Shown here: in pieces, positions 1 to 8,493 of the stretch | Layout: each line of letters starts with the position of its first letter | How positions within the stretch are numbered: the stretch's first letter is position 1 | Assembly (NCBI GenBank): GCA_035693105.1 | Contig: DASSHC010000013.1 | Span: 1 to 10,301, forward strand | Direction: 5' to 3' | DNA length: 10,301 nt | Origin: DASSHC01 sp035693105 | Lineage (GTDB): Bacteria; Chloroflexota; Chloroflexia; Thermomicrobiales; Thermomicrobiaceae | The notes under the pieces: generated by a model | The model's database searches: none | What the model saw: only the letters and a program-made list of their open reading frames with translations | Told to the model about the DNA's origin: nothing | Made by a program: the position numbers and the translations under genes

Positions 1-2793
<2,793 letters not shown>

Positions 2794-2794
2794 A

Positions 2795-2815
2795 GGGCGG
2801 GTTGCAAACCCGCCC
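2795..2815. terminator. GC-rich perfect hairpin after ileS
   Basis: A 9-bp perfect stem (gggcgggtt, 2795-2803; aacccgccc, 2807-2815) closes a 3-base loop one base after the ileS stop codon. No T-tract follows. It lies between convergent genes, so it is a plausible intrinsic or structure-assisted terminator. From memory, similar gggcgggtt...aacccgccc elements recur in Chloroflexi intergenic regions, so it may also be a dispersed repeat unit. Confidence 0.5.
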
Positions 2816-2833
2816 CTCCAAGTCCTACCTGCT

Positions 2834-2861
2834 CCCCCTCTCCCAGCATTGGGAGAGGGGG
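2834..2861. terminator. 12-bp perfect hairpin between convergent ileS and sat-cysC
   Basis: The arms ccccctctccca (2834-2845) and tgggagaggggg (2850-2861) pair perfectly around a GCAT loop. It starts 40 bases after the ileS stop and ends 17 bases before the sat-cysC stop, the expected position for a bidirectional terminator. Neither side has a clear T-tract. The arms plus the following 'ctggggtgaggg' resemble a short dispersed repeat I associate with Chloroflexi genomes. That association is memory, not a search. Confidence 0.55.
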
Positions 2862-2878
2862 CTGGGGTGAGGGCCCGT

Positions 2879-4603
2879 CTAGTCGCCGCGCACGAAGCCC
2901 TGGTCGCGCAGGACGTCCATGATGCGGCGGGCGTTGTCCTGCGCCGTGCAGCCGACGGTGTCCAGGATGATCTCCGCGCTCTCCGGCGCCTCGTACGGGT
3001 CGTCGATGCCGGTGAAGCCGGTCACCTCGCCGCGGCGCGCCTGGGCGTAGAGCCCCTTGACGTCGCGCTGCTCGCAGACCTCCAGCGGCGTGTCGACATA
3101 GACCTCGACGAACTGGTCGGAGCCGACCATGGCGCGCACGTCGCCGCGCGTGGCGCGGTACGGGCTAACGGCGGCGCAGATGGCGATCCCGCCGTGCCGC
3201 ACGATCTCCGAGGCCACGAAGCCGATGCGCCGGATATTGGTGTCGCGGTCATCCTTGCTGAAGCCCAGCCCCTTGGAGAGGTGGGTGCGCACGACGTCGC
3301 CGTCGAGGATGGTCGACTGCCGGCCGTGCTGCTGCAGCAGCGCGGTCAGGATCTCGGCGGTGGTCGACTTGCCGGCGCCGCTCAGGCCGGTGAACCAGAC
3401 GCAGACACCCTGGCGGTAGCGGGGCGGGTAGGCCTCGCCCAGGATCGCGGCGACCTCCGGGCGGGTAAACCAACCCGGCAGCGTGCGCCCGTTGGCGAGG
3501 TAGTCCACGCGCACCTGGGTACCGGAGATCGAGGCGGTCGTGGCGCCCTCGGGCACGCGGTCGATCTCCTCGTAGCGGTCCTCGTCCGGCAGGTAGACCA
3601 TCTGGTGGAAGGTCAAGACGCGCACGCCGATCTCGTCGCTGTACTTTTGCACCAGCTCCTGCGCGTCGTAGGGGCCGTAGAAGGGCTTGCCGGTCGAGTC
3701 GATACCGGGGCTGGCGTGGTCGCGCCCGACGATGAAGTGGTTGGCGCCGTGGTTGCGCCGGATGATCGCGTGCCAGACCGCCTCGCGCGGGCCGGCCATG
3801 CGCATCGCCAGCGGCAGGAGCGAGAGCAGGATGCGGTTGGGATCGTAGTAGTTGGCGGTCAGCGCGCGGTAGGTGCGCACGCGAGTGATGTGATCGACGT
3901 CACCAGGCTTGGTCATGCCGACGGAGGGATGCAGCAGCAGCACGCCGTTGACCGCCTCGATGGCCCGCTTGGTCAGCTCCTCGTGGGCGCGGTGGAGCGG
4001 GTTGCGCGTCTGGAAGGCGACCACGTTCGGGTTGCCGATCTCCTCCAGCCTGGCGCGCGTCTGCGCCGGGGTGCGCCGCAGATCCTGGAAGTCGAAGTGC
4101 TGCGGCAGCGCCAGCACCTGCAGCGGGCCGGAGATGTTCAGCCGGCCCCAGCGCGACATCTCGGCCACCAGCGGGTGGCGCAGGTCGCGCGTGCGGAAGA
4201 CCTTATCGGCCACCTCGTCGCGGTCCCAATCGTAGATCTCCTCAACCGTCATCACGGCCAGGAGGTTGTTCTTGCTGTCGCGCAGGGCGATATCGGCTCC
4301 CAGCTCGATCCCCGGCGCCGGCTCGACCGGCAGGGTGATCGGCATCGGCCAGACCGTTCCGTTCGCCAGGCGCATCTCATCCAGGACACCGTGAAAATCG
4401 CGCTGGCCCATGAAGCGGTCGAGCGGCGAGAACCCGCCGGTCGCCAGCAGCTCCAGATCGCAGACGGAGCGATCGGAGAGCTGCACGGAGGGGAGACCAC
4501 CGGCGTAGGCGTGGAGCGCCTCGCGCTGATCCTCCGGAACGAGCAAGTCAACGAGGTGCCCCCCGTACGGCGCAATCAAAATACCCGGCGTGTCGTTAGC
4601 CAC
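2879..4603 (-). CDS. sat-cysC: Bifunctional sulfate adenylyltransferase / adenylylsulfate kinase
   Basis: Makes APS from ATP and sulfate, then phosphorylates APS to PAPS, for assimilation or sulfation in the cytoplasm. In the 574-residue product the N-terminal two thirds is ATP sulfurylase: QTRNPLHRAHE (198-208, the QxRNP and HxxH active-site loop), GRDHASPG (293-300; the family usually has GRDHAGPG) and SISGTQVR (about 358-365). The C-terminal third is APS kinase: P-loop GLSGAGKST (406-414), DGD (434-436), GFSKDDRDTNIRR, SPYRATR, CEQRDVKGLY and FTGIDDPYE. All key kinase residues look intact, unlike the regulatory kinase-like domain of fungal sulfurylases. The Sat-then-kinase order matches the Aquifex-type enzyme and is the reverse of animal PAPS synthase. 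GTG at 4603 is chosen because GAAGGGA lies 6 bases upstream. An upstream TTG (4639) would add 12 residues but has no ribosome site. No other sulfur gene is in view. Confidence 0.93.
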   Translation of the reverse strand: MANDTPGILIAPYGGHLVDLLVPEDQREALHAYAGGLPSVQLSDRSVCDLELLATGGFSPLDRFMGQRDFHGVLDEMRLANGTVWPMPITLPVEPAPGIELGADIALRDSKNNLLAVMTVEEIYDWDRDEVADKVFRTRDLRHPLVAEMSRWGRLNISGPLQVLALPQHFDFQDLRRTPAQTRARLEEIGNPNVVAFQTRNPLHRAHEELTKRAIEAVNGVLLLHPSVGMTKPGDVDHITRVRTYRALTANYYDPNRILLSLLPLAMRMAGPREAVWHAIIRRNHGANHFIVGRDHASPGIDSTGKPFYGPYDAQELVQKYSDEIGVRVLTFHQMVYLPDEDRYEEIDRVPEGATTASISGTQVRVDYLANGRTLPGWFTRPEVAAILGEAYPPRYRQGVCVWFTGLSGAGKSTTAEILTALLQQHGRQSTILDGDVVRTHLSKGLGFSKDDRDTNIRRIGFVASEIVRHGGIAICAAVSPYRATRGDVRAMVGSDQFVEVYVDTPLEVCEQRDVKGLYAQARRGEVTGFTGIDDPYEAPESAEIILDTVGCTAQDNARRIMDVLRDQGFVRGD

Positions 4604-4609
4604 ATCTGT

Positions 4610-4616
4610 TCCCTTC
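4610..4616 (-). promoter_or_regulatory. Ribosome binding site that sets the sat-cysC start
   Basis: Read on the minus strand this is GAAGGGA, with 6 bases to the GTG at 4603. It favours the 574-residue product over the longer TTG-initiated frame. Confidence 0.6.
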
Positions 4617-4640
4617 CCGGCAACGTTGACCCGATCCAAT

Positions 4641-4651
4641 TGCGTAACGCA
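4641..4651. promoter_or_regulatory. Palindrome near the predicted sat-cysC transcription start
   Basis: The 11-bp sequence tgcgt-a-acgca has perfect 5-bp arms around one central base. It falls just downstream of the proposed -10 (4655-4660), where a repressor could block initiation. It could be chance; there is no second copy in the window. Confidence 0.3.
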
Positions 4652-4654
4652 TTG

Positions 4655-4684
4655 ATTTTTCCTGATCGGCCGCCATCAGGTCAA
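4655..4684 (-). promoter_or_regulatory. Candidate sigma-70-type promoter of sat-cysC
   Basis: Read on the minus strand, TTGACC (4684-4679) serves as -35 and AAAAAT (4660-4655) as -10, with an 18-base spacer. The hexamers match consensus at 5/6 and 4/6, counted by eye. The AT-rich patch stands out in a GC-rich gap. It would give a leader of about 45 bases before the GTG at 4603. Confidence 0.4.
4661..4680. promoter_or_regulatory. Operator-like dyad in the sat-cysC promoter spacer
   Basis: Perfect 6-bp arms CCTGAT (4661-4666) and ATCAGG (4675-4680) are separated by 8 bases, a 20-bp geometry usual for a dimeric helix-turn-helix regulator. It fills the proposed -35/-10 spacer almost exactly. The regulator is unknown. 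Confidence 0.4.
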
Positions 4685-4693
4685 CCTCCCATC

Positions 4694-4717
4694 GTACCGG
4701 TCGTGTGCGACGGGTAC
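4694..4717. repeat. Near-perfect 24-bp dyad upstream of sat-cysC
   Basis: Arms GTACCGGTCG (4694-4703) and CGACGGGTAC (4708-4717) pair at 9 of 10 positions (one G:G mismatch) around a TGTG loop. It sits 10 bases upstream of the proposed -35, so it may be an activator or operator site. Alternatively it is an RNA hairpin ending readthrough from the minus-strand operon that stops at 4864. No T-tract supports a classic terminator. Confidence 0.4.
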
Positions 4718-4856
4718 TGCGTGCACGTCAAGTGTGCAAGATTGGGGTTGAGCAAGCATGGAGAAACGAGTGCGGCGCCGTCAAGGGCCGGCGCGGGCAA
4801 CGAGGACGGCCCCCGACGCGGAGCGAGGCCGCCCGGCTGCACGCGCGCATCAGCCC

Positions 4857-4875
4857 CCCAAGCCTATCGCTTGGG
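4857..4875 (-). terminator. Weak hairpin across the stop codon of the DUF2382 operon
   Basis: Arms cccaagc (4857-4863) and gcttggg (4869-4875) enclose a 5-base loop that contains part of the TAG stop of the upstream minus-strand gene. It has 7 perfect pairs but no T-tract, so it is only a possible 3'-end structure. Confidence 0.3.
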
Positions 4876-5544
4876 CGGCGGGCCGTCGCCCTGCCAGTGC
4901 TCCTCGACCACCACGCGCTCGCGGCGATAGGGCGTGCGCAGCGTCTGCTCGTGCTCGGCGGCCACCCGCGTGATGCGCAGCAGCTCCTTCAGCCGCAAGC
5001 GCCGCTCGATCACCACTTCCTCCTCGACGATCGGCACCACGTAGGCATCGCCGTCCATGTACGGTTCGAGCATCTCCGGGATGACCTCGTCGACCGGAAC
5101 GTGCTCGATCTGCATCTCCTGGTGGCGCAGCGGCAGGGTGCGCTCGTCGAGCTGCTGCTCGACCTGCTTGCGCACGTGCACGTGGCCCAGGTCGACCACC
5201 CGTGTCTGAATCTCGACCTGCTCCTCCACCACCGGGATCGTGAGACCCACCGCCGTGCCGCGCAGCCGCTGCGTGGCCGCCACCGAGGCGCTGGCCGGCG
5301 GCACATCGCGGCGCGACACCCCCAGGTAGAGCGCGCCATTCTGCACGCGATCGACCATCGGGCGTGTCACCCGCAGGAACTCTTCGACGCCCCGGCTGGC
5401 GGTCTCGACGTTGGCCAGCACGATCACCTCGGCGGGCGCGCCGGGATCGTCGAGATCGACGCGCGGCACCGAGGTGATCACGCCGAGCGGGCCGTCCAGG
5501 GCATAGACCGGCATGCCGACGGTCAGGTACGCGAGCCAGCTCAT
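4864..5544 (-). CDS. DUF2382 (YsnF/AvaK-type) protein with two tandem units
   Basis: A 226-residue cytoplasmic-looking protein with no signal peptide or membrane segment. Residues about 7-80 (TVGMPVYALDGPLGVITSV) resemble a PRC-barrel-like beta domain. The rest carries two copies of a charged, Val/Glu-rich unit typical of DUF2382: about 102-150 (IPVVEEQVEIQTR, VHVRKQVE, LPLRHQEMQIEHV) and about 168-216 (VPIVEEEVVIERR, TPYRRERVVVEEH). The second copy lacks the clean GxVxxRK stretch. DUF2382 proteins, such as Bacillus YsnF and Anabaena AvaK, are linked to general stress or dormancy, but their biochemistry is unknown. ATG at 5544 is chosen because GAGGAGGT (5556-5549) ends 4 bases before it; a GTG at 5550 would overlap that ribosome site. 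The site also overlaps the stop of the preceding gene, so the two are very probably co-transcribed and translationally coupled. Confidence 0.8.
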   Translation of the reverse strand: MSWLAYLTVGMPVYALDGPLGVITSVPRVDLDDPGAPAEVIVLANVETASRGVEEFLRVTRPMVDRVQNGALYLGVSRRDVPPASASVAATQRLRGTAVGLTIPVVEEQVEIQTRVVDLGHVHVRKQVEQQLDERTLPLRHQEMQIEHVPVDEVIPEMLEPYMDGDAYVVPIVEEEVVIERRLRLKELLRITRVAAEHEQTLRTPYRRERVVVEEHWQGDGPPPKR

Positions 5545-5548
5545 CGCC

Positions 5549-5556
5549 ACCTCCTC
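5549..5556 (-). promoter_or_regulatory. Strong Shine-Dalgarno overlapping the upstream gene's stop
   Basis: GAGGAGGT on the minus strand overlaps the TGA (5557-5555) of the preceding gene and lies 4 bases before the ATG at 5544. This supports translational coupling of the pair. Confidence 0.7.
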
Positions 5557-6181
5557 ATTCCCAGGCCAGGCTCGGCGGCTCGGCGCTCAGCTCCGGCAAC
5601 TCCGGCAGCCCCGCGCGCGGGCGTGCGCCCCGGCGAATCACCACCTCCTCACGGACGACCGGCCGCGTCACCACCACGGCCTGCTCACCGCGGATCGGGA
5701 TGACGATCTCCAGTTCCTGGAAGGGCGCCACCAGACCCTCGGCCGGCACGGGCGGATTGACCGTGCGCCGCTCCACCCGGATCTCCTCCAGGCGTAGCGG
5801 GGCATCGACCGGCAGCTCCTCCTCGGGAGCGCCCGGCTCGACGATCAGTAGCGGCTCGGCCGGCGGCGCAGCCGGCTCCTCCAGCCTCGGCAGGCGCCGC
5901 GTCAGCGCGTGCGCCACCCTGGTAGGCGGCTGGTCCCAGCCCTGCTGCGCGATCGCCTCGCCGCTCAGGCCGAGGTGGACCCGCCGGTGCTCGACCGCGA
6001 CGATGGCAGCGACCGGGATATAGAGATCGGTCTTGAACAGGAGCCCCTTCTCGACCACGATGTAGCTGCCGCGCACGTCGGCTACCGCGCCGAGCTTGGC
6101 GCCGTCCGACGCGACCACATCCCAGCCGTCGTCGATTTCCCAGACCCGCCGCTCGGCCTGGGTTGGCTCGTTCCAGATCAC
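5555..6181 (-). CDS. PRC-barrel (DUF2171-like) protein with C-terminal DUF2382-like segment
   Basis: A 208-residue protein, first gene of the two-gene minus-strand operon. Residues about 18-80 form a PRC-barrel/DUF2171-like domain: GWDVVASDGAKLGAVADV, then YIVVEKGLL, then LYIPVAAIVAVEHRRVHL, a pattern seen in small beta-barrel proteins often paired with DUF2382. A low-complexity Pro/Glu/Ala linker follows (about 98-125). A degenerate DUF2382-like half runs from about 128 to 185 (LEEIRVERRTV, LEIVIPIRGEQAVVVTRPV, VREEVVIRRG). No signal peptide is present. GTG at 6181 is chosen because GGAGGGT (6192-6186) lies 4 bases upstream. The open frame reaches 6316, but that would cross the divergent promoter region. 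A stress-response role is inferred from the family only. Confidence 0.75.
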   Translation of the reverse strand: MIWNEPTQAERRVWEIDDGWDVVASDGAKLGAVADVRGSYIVVEKGLLFKTDLYIPVAAIVAVEHRRVHLGLSGEAIAQQGWDQPPTRVAHALTRRLPRLEEPAAPPAEPLLIVEPGAPEEELPVDAPLRLEEIRVERRTVNPPVPAEGLVAPFQELEIVIPIRGEQAVVVTRPVVREEVVIRRGARPRAGLPELPELSAEPPSLAWE

Positions 6182-6209
6182 CCGCACCCTCCGTTCGCTA
6201 TTCGTTTCG

Positions 6210-6240
6210 CGCTGGCGACCGCGGCCAGCGTCGGGCTGGC
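6210..6240. repeat. Overlapping inverted repeats in the divergent promoter region
   Basis: GCTGGC occurs at 6211-6216 and 6235-6240, and its complement GCCAGC at 6224-6229. The first and middle copies form a 7-bp dyad (6210-6216 with 6224-6230); the middle and last form a 6-bp dyad. These pairings exclude each other. The region lies between the minus-strand operon start (6181) and the plus-strand gene (6300), so it could be operator half-sites or leader RNA structure. Confidence 0.35.
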
Positions 6241-6272
6241 GCGGGGTCGAGCAAGGGATGTGCCACTGCGCG

Positions 6273-6278
6273 TATACT
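6273..6278 (+). promoter_or_regulatory. Candidate -10 box of the membrane-protein gene
   Basis: TATACT (5/6 match to TATAAT) lies 21 bases before the ATG at 6300 in otherwise GC-rich DNA. No good -35 hexamer sits at 16-18 bases upstream. The implied leader is very short, about 15 bases, yet still includes the ribosome site at 6290-6294. Confidence 0.4.
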
Positions 6279-6299
6279 GTCCGGGCGGTGAGGAACCAG

Positions 6300-6833
6300 A
6301 TGGAGCCGTTCAACATCGACGTGCGTCCGGCGCCGATCCGGGAGCGGCCCCGGCTGGGCCAGCTCTACCACGCGCACTTCGCCGACCCGCGCCGCGAGCG
6401 CCTCTTCCTCTCCTCGCTCAGCTTCTTCCTGACGATCATCATCGTGCGCGGTATCACCCACGCCATCCGGGCCGGGTTTGGGCCGTTCCACAACATCACC
6501 GCGGGCGCGCTCCACATCCACCACCTGGTACCCGGCATCGTCCTGCTGCTCGCCGTCGGCTACCTGCAGCTCCTCCAGCCGCGCGTGCAGGGCCGGCTCT
6601 GGCTCGATGTCGAGCGGCTGCTGGCGATCCTCTACGGCCTCGGCGCCGGCCTGACGCTGGACGAGTTCGCCCTCTGGCTGCACCTGCAAGACGTCTACTG
6701 GCTGCCGCAGGGCCACGAGAGCTGGAATGCCATCGAGCTCTTCTTCTCGATCCTCTCGATCGGCTGGTGGGGTGGTCCCTTCTTCCGCGCCCTCGGCCAC
6801 GACACGCTGCGCTTCCTGCGGCGCCTCGATTGA
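6300..6833 (+). CDS. Four-helix integral membrane protein with HIHH and DEFALWL motifs
   Basis: A 177-residue protein of unknown function. Four hydrophobic segments are visible: about 35-56 (LFLSSLSFFLTIIIVRG), 74-92 (after the His cluster, LVPGIVLLLAVGYLQLL), 105-127 and 143-165 (ELFFSILSIGWWGGPFF). At the mouth of the second helix is LHIHHLVPG (71-79), a His cluster that could bind a metal. The third helix ends in LDEFALWLHLQDVYW (120-134), which I recall as a conserved signature in uncharacterised actinobacterial and related membrane proteins. The ATG at 6300 has GAGGA 5 bases upstream; an open frame from 6096 lacks such support and crosses the promoter region. It is divergent from the DUF2382 operon. 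There is no close downstream partner, so it is probably monocistronic. Confidence 0.75.
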   Translation: MEPFNIDVRPAPIRERPRLGQLYHAHFADPRRERLFLSSLSFFLTIIIVRGITHAIRAGFGPFHNITAGALHIHHLVPGIVLLLAVGYLQLLQPRVQGRLWLDVERLLAILYGLGAGLTLDEFALWLHLQDVYWLPQGHESWNAIELFFSILSIGWWGGPFFRALGHDTLRFLRRLD

Positions 6834-6884
6834 CGCGCGAGCGAGGCGACCTGGGGGCTGCGCTGGGTCCGCTGCGTGCCTGCG

Positions 6885-6915
6885 TTGAATCTGCTAGACT
6901 GTCCGCGTCGATACT
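6885..6915 (+). promoter_or_regulatory. Candidate promoter of the large exported-protein gene
   Basis: Two readings are possible. One is an extended -10, TGC-TAGACT (6892-6900). The other is TTGAAT (6885-6890) with GATACT (6910-6915) at a wide 19-base spacing. Either gives a leader of roughly 70-90 bases to the GTG at 6994. The choice cannot be made from sequence alone. Confidence 0.3.
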
Positions 6916-6993
6916 GTACCTGCCGACCCACCTTCCCCCGGTTTGCTCGCGACCCGCACGCGCTTCGGTGGGGAGCGATTGGATCCAGCTTCC

Positions 6994-8493
6994 GTGAGGT
7001 TCTCGTCGCGCAGCACGCTGCGTACATTGCCGGTTGTCGCCCTCGTGCTCTCCTTCGCCGCCGTCCCGGCCACAGCCGCCGCCGCCCTGACCGCGGCCGA
7101 TCCGTCCTTCAGCCACGTCTGGCAACTGACCGACCAGCCGGTGGTCGATGGTGTCTCGCGCAGTTGGATGTGGGGGCCGCGGGCGGATACGCCGGGCATC
7201 GAGGAGCGCTACCTGGAATCGCCGGGCGGCGAGCGGCTGGTGCAGTACTTCGACAAGGGCCGCATGGAGGTCAACGACCCCCAGGCCGACCCGAACGGCG
7301 AATGGTACGTGACCAGCGGGCTGCTCGACCGTGAGCTGATCAGCGGGAAGATCCAGGTCGGCGATAACCGCTACCTGGACACCGGAGCCGGCGCGCCGAT
7401 CCCGGTCGCCGGCGACCCCAGCAACCCGTTCCCGACCTACGCCGATCTCCAGCGGGTGATCGATCGCAGTCAACCCGACCGCACCGGCAACTCCGCCACG
7501 CTCGTGCTGACGCCCACTGGGCAAGCCGACCGGCCGGAGGCCACCACCGACCCCAACGCGCAGTTCGTCCACTATGCGCGCTACATCGGCCCCACCGGAC
7601 GACCGGTCGGCTATAACATCCCGCGCGCCTTCTGGGACTATATGAATCAGGCCGGGCCGGTCGACGACGGCGGCACCACCCACCAGGCCGCACCCCTCTT
7701 CGACTGGCTCTTCACGCTCGGCTGGCCGATCGCCGATCCCTTCTGGGCGCAGGTCAGCCTCGCCGGCACGAGCCAGTGGGTGCTGGTGCAGCCTTTCGAG
7801 CGCCGGCTGCTGACCTACACCCCCTCCAACCCAGCAGGCTGGAAGGTTGAGATGGGGAACATCGGGCTGCACTACGAGCGCTGGCGCTACGCACAAACGC
7901 CGCCGGTGCAGCTCAGCGGCGACCAGGCCTTCCTCGCCATGCAACAGGGGAATCAGTGGTCGTATTCGACCTCGGCCGGCGAGACCGAGCTGTGGCGCGC
8001 GACCGGGATCTCGCGCAGCTTCCTCGGCGGCTCGGCGCTGGCCACCCGGCAGGAGAGCGGCCCGATGGGCAGCCGCAACACCTACTGGTCGATCACCCCC
8101 AATGGCATGGACCTCGACGGCTACGATCAGTACGACGCCGGCGGCAAGCTGAGCGACACGGTCGTCTATTGGCCGCCGCTGCACTACCTCCCCGCTGCCA
8201 GCCCCTATGTCGGCGATGCCTGGTCGACGGTGTCCACGGCCATCTCCACCACCGGCCCGCCGCGCCGTGTGACGCTCTCAGTGCAGGTGACGAGCTACGA
8301 GCGGGTCAGCACCCCGGCGGGGATCTTCACCTCGTGGAAGCTCACCATCGTCCAGTGGGATAACACCGACCCGGCACACCCGAAGCAGAACGTCACCACG
8401 CTCTGGTTCGCGCCGAACATCGGCACGGTCGGCTGGCTGACCGCCAGCTTCGCGGCGCAGTTGCAGGCGCTCACGATCCTGCCGCCGGGCTAA
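6994..8493 (+). CDS. Exported modular protein of Chloroflexi type, function unknown
   Basis: A 499-residue protein with a Sec-type signal peptide: basic RFSSRSTLR, hydrophobic core about 11-26, Ala-rich cleavage region near 26-32. The mature part has three blocks. Block 1 (about 40-140) contains VQYFDKGRMEV, TSGLLDRELISGKIQVG and PIPVAGD, a pattern I recall from many Chloroflexi exported proteins. Block 2 (about 190-298) contains FWDYMNQAGP, LGWPIADPF, VLVQPFERRLLTYTPSNPAGW and EMGNIGLHYERWRY; it aligns with the modules of the 8934-10295 product. Block 3 (about 308-497) starts NQWSYST and holds TPAGIFTSWKL and WFAPNIGTVGW, like beta-rich lipoprotein domains with a VPAGTF...WFAPGVG pattern. 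No catalytic motif is recognised; binding or surface structure is possible. The start is uncertain: GTG 6994 gives the best signal peptide, while GGGGAG (6970-6975) lies 3 bases before a TTG at 6979, and the frame is open from TTG 6943. The stop overlaps that of the convergent small gene. Confidence 0.75.
   Translation: MRFSSRSTLRTLPVVALVLSFAAVPATAAAALTAADPSFSHVWQLTDQPVVDGVSRSWMWGPRADTPGIEERYLESPGGERLVQYFDKGRMEVNDPQADPNGEWYVTSGLLDRELISGKIQVGDNRYLDTGAGAPIPVAGDPSNPFPTYADLQRVIDRSQPDRTGNSATLVLTPTGQADRPEATTDPNAQFVHYARYIGPTGRPVGYNIPRAFWDYMNQAGPVDDGGTTHQAAPLFDWLFTLGWPIADPFWAQVSLAGTSQWVLVQPFERRLLTYTPSNPAGWKVEMGNIGLHYERWRYAQTPPVQLSGDQAFLAMQQGNQWSYSTSAGETELWRATGISRSFLGGSALATRQESGPMGSRNTYWSITPNGMDLDGYDQYDAGGKLSDTVVYWPPLHYLPAASPYVGDAWSTVSTAISTTGPPRRVTLSVQVTSYERVSTPAGIFTSWKLTIVQWDNTDPAHPKQNVTTLWFAPNIGTVGWLTASFAAQLQALTILPPG

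Noticed and set aside
4640..4863. Possible small RNA or riboswitch (for example SAM or sulfate-related) ahead of sat-cysC
   Set aside because: Dyads are present, but no known riboswitch core could be matched by eye, and the predicted leader of about 45 bases is too short for one.
4758..4973. Small plus-strand frame beginning MEKRVRRRQG
   Set aside because: The protein is Arg/Ala/Pro low-complexity, overlaps the end of the DUF2382 gene and has no clear ribosome site. Only its start context is of interest and is reported separately.
6496..8184. Long minus-strand open frame (562 codons) opposite the exported-protein gene
   Set aside because: It has no domain, it is antisense to a gene with a signal peptide and recognisable modules, and its composition is typical of a GC-rich antisense frame.
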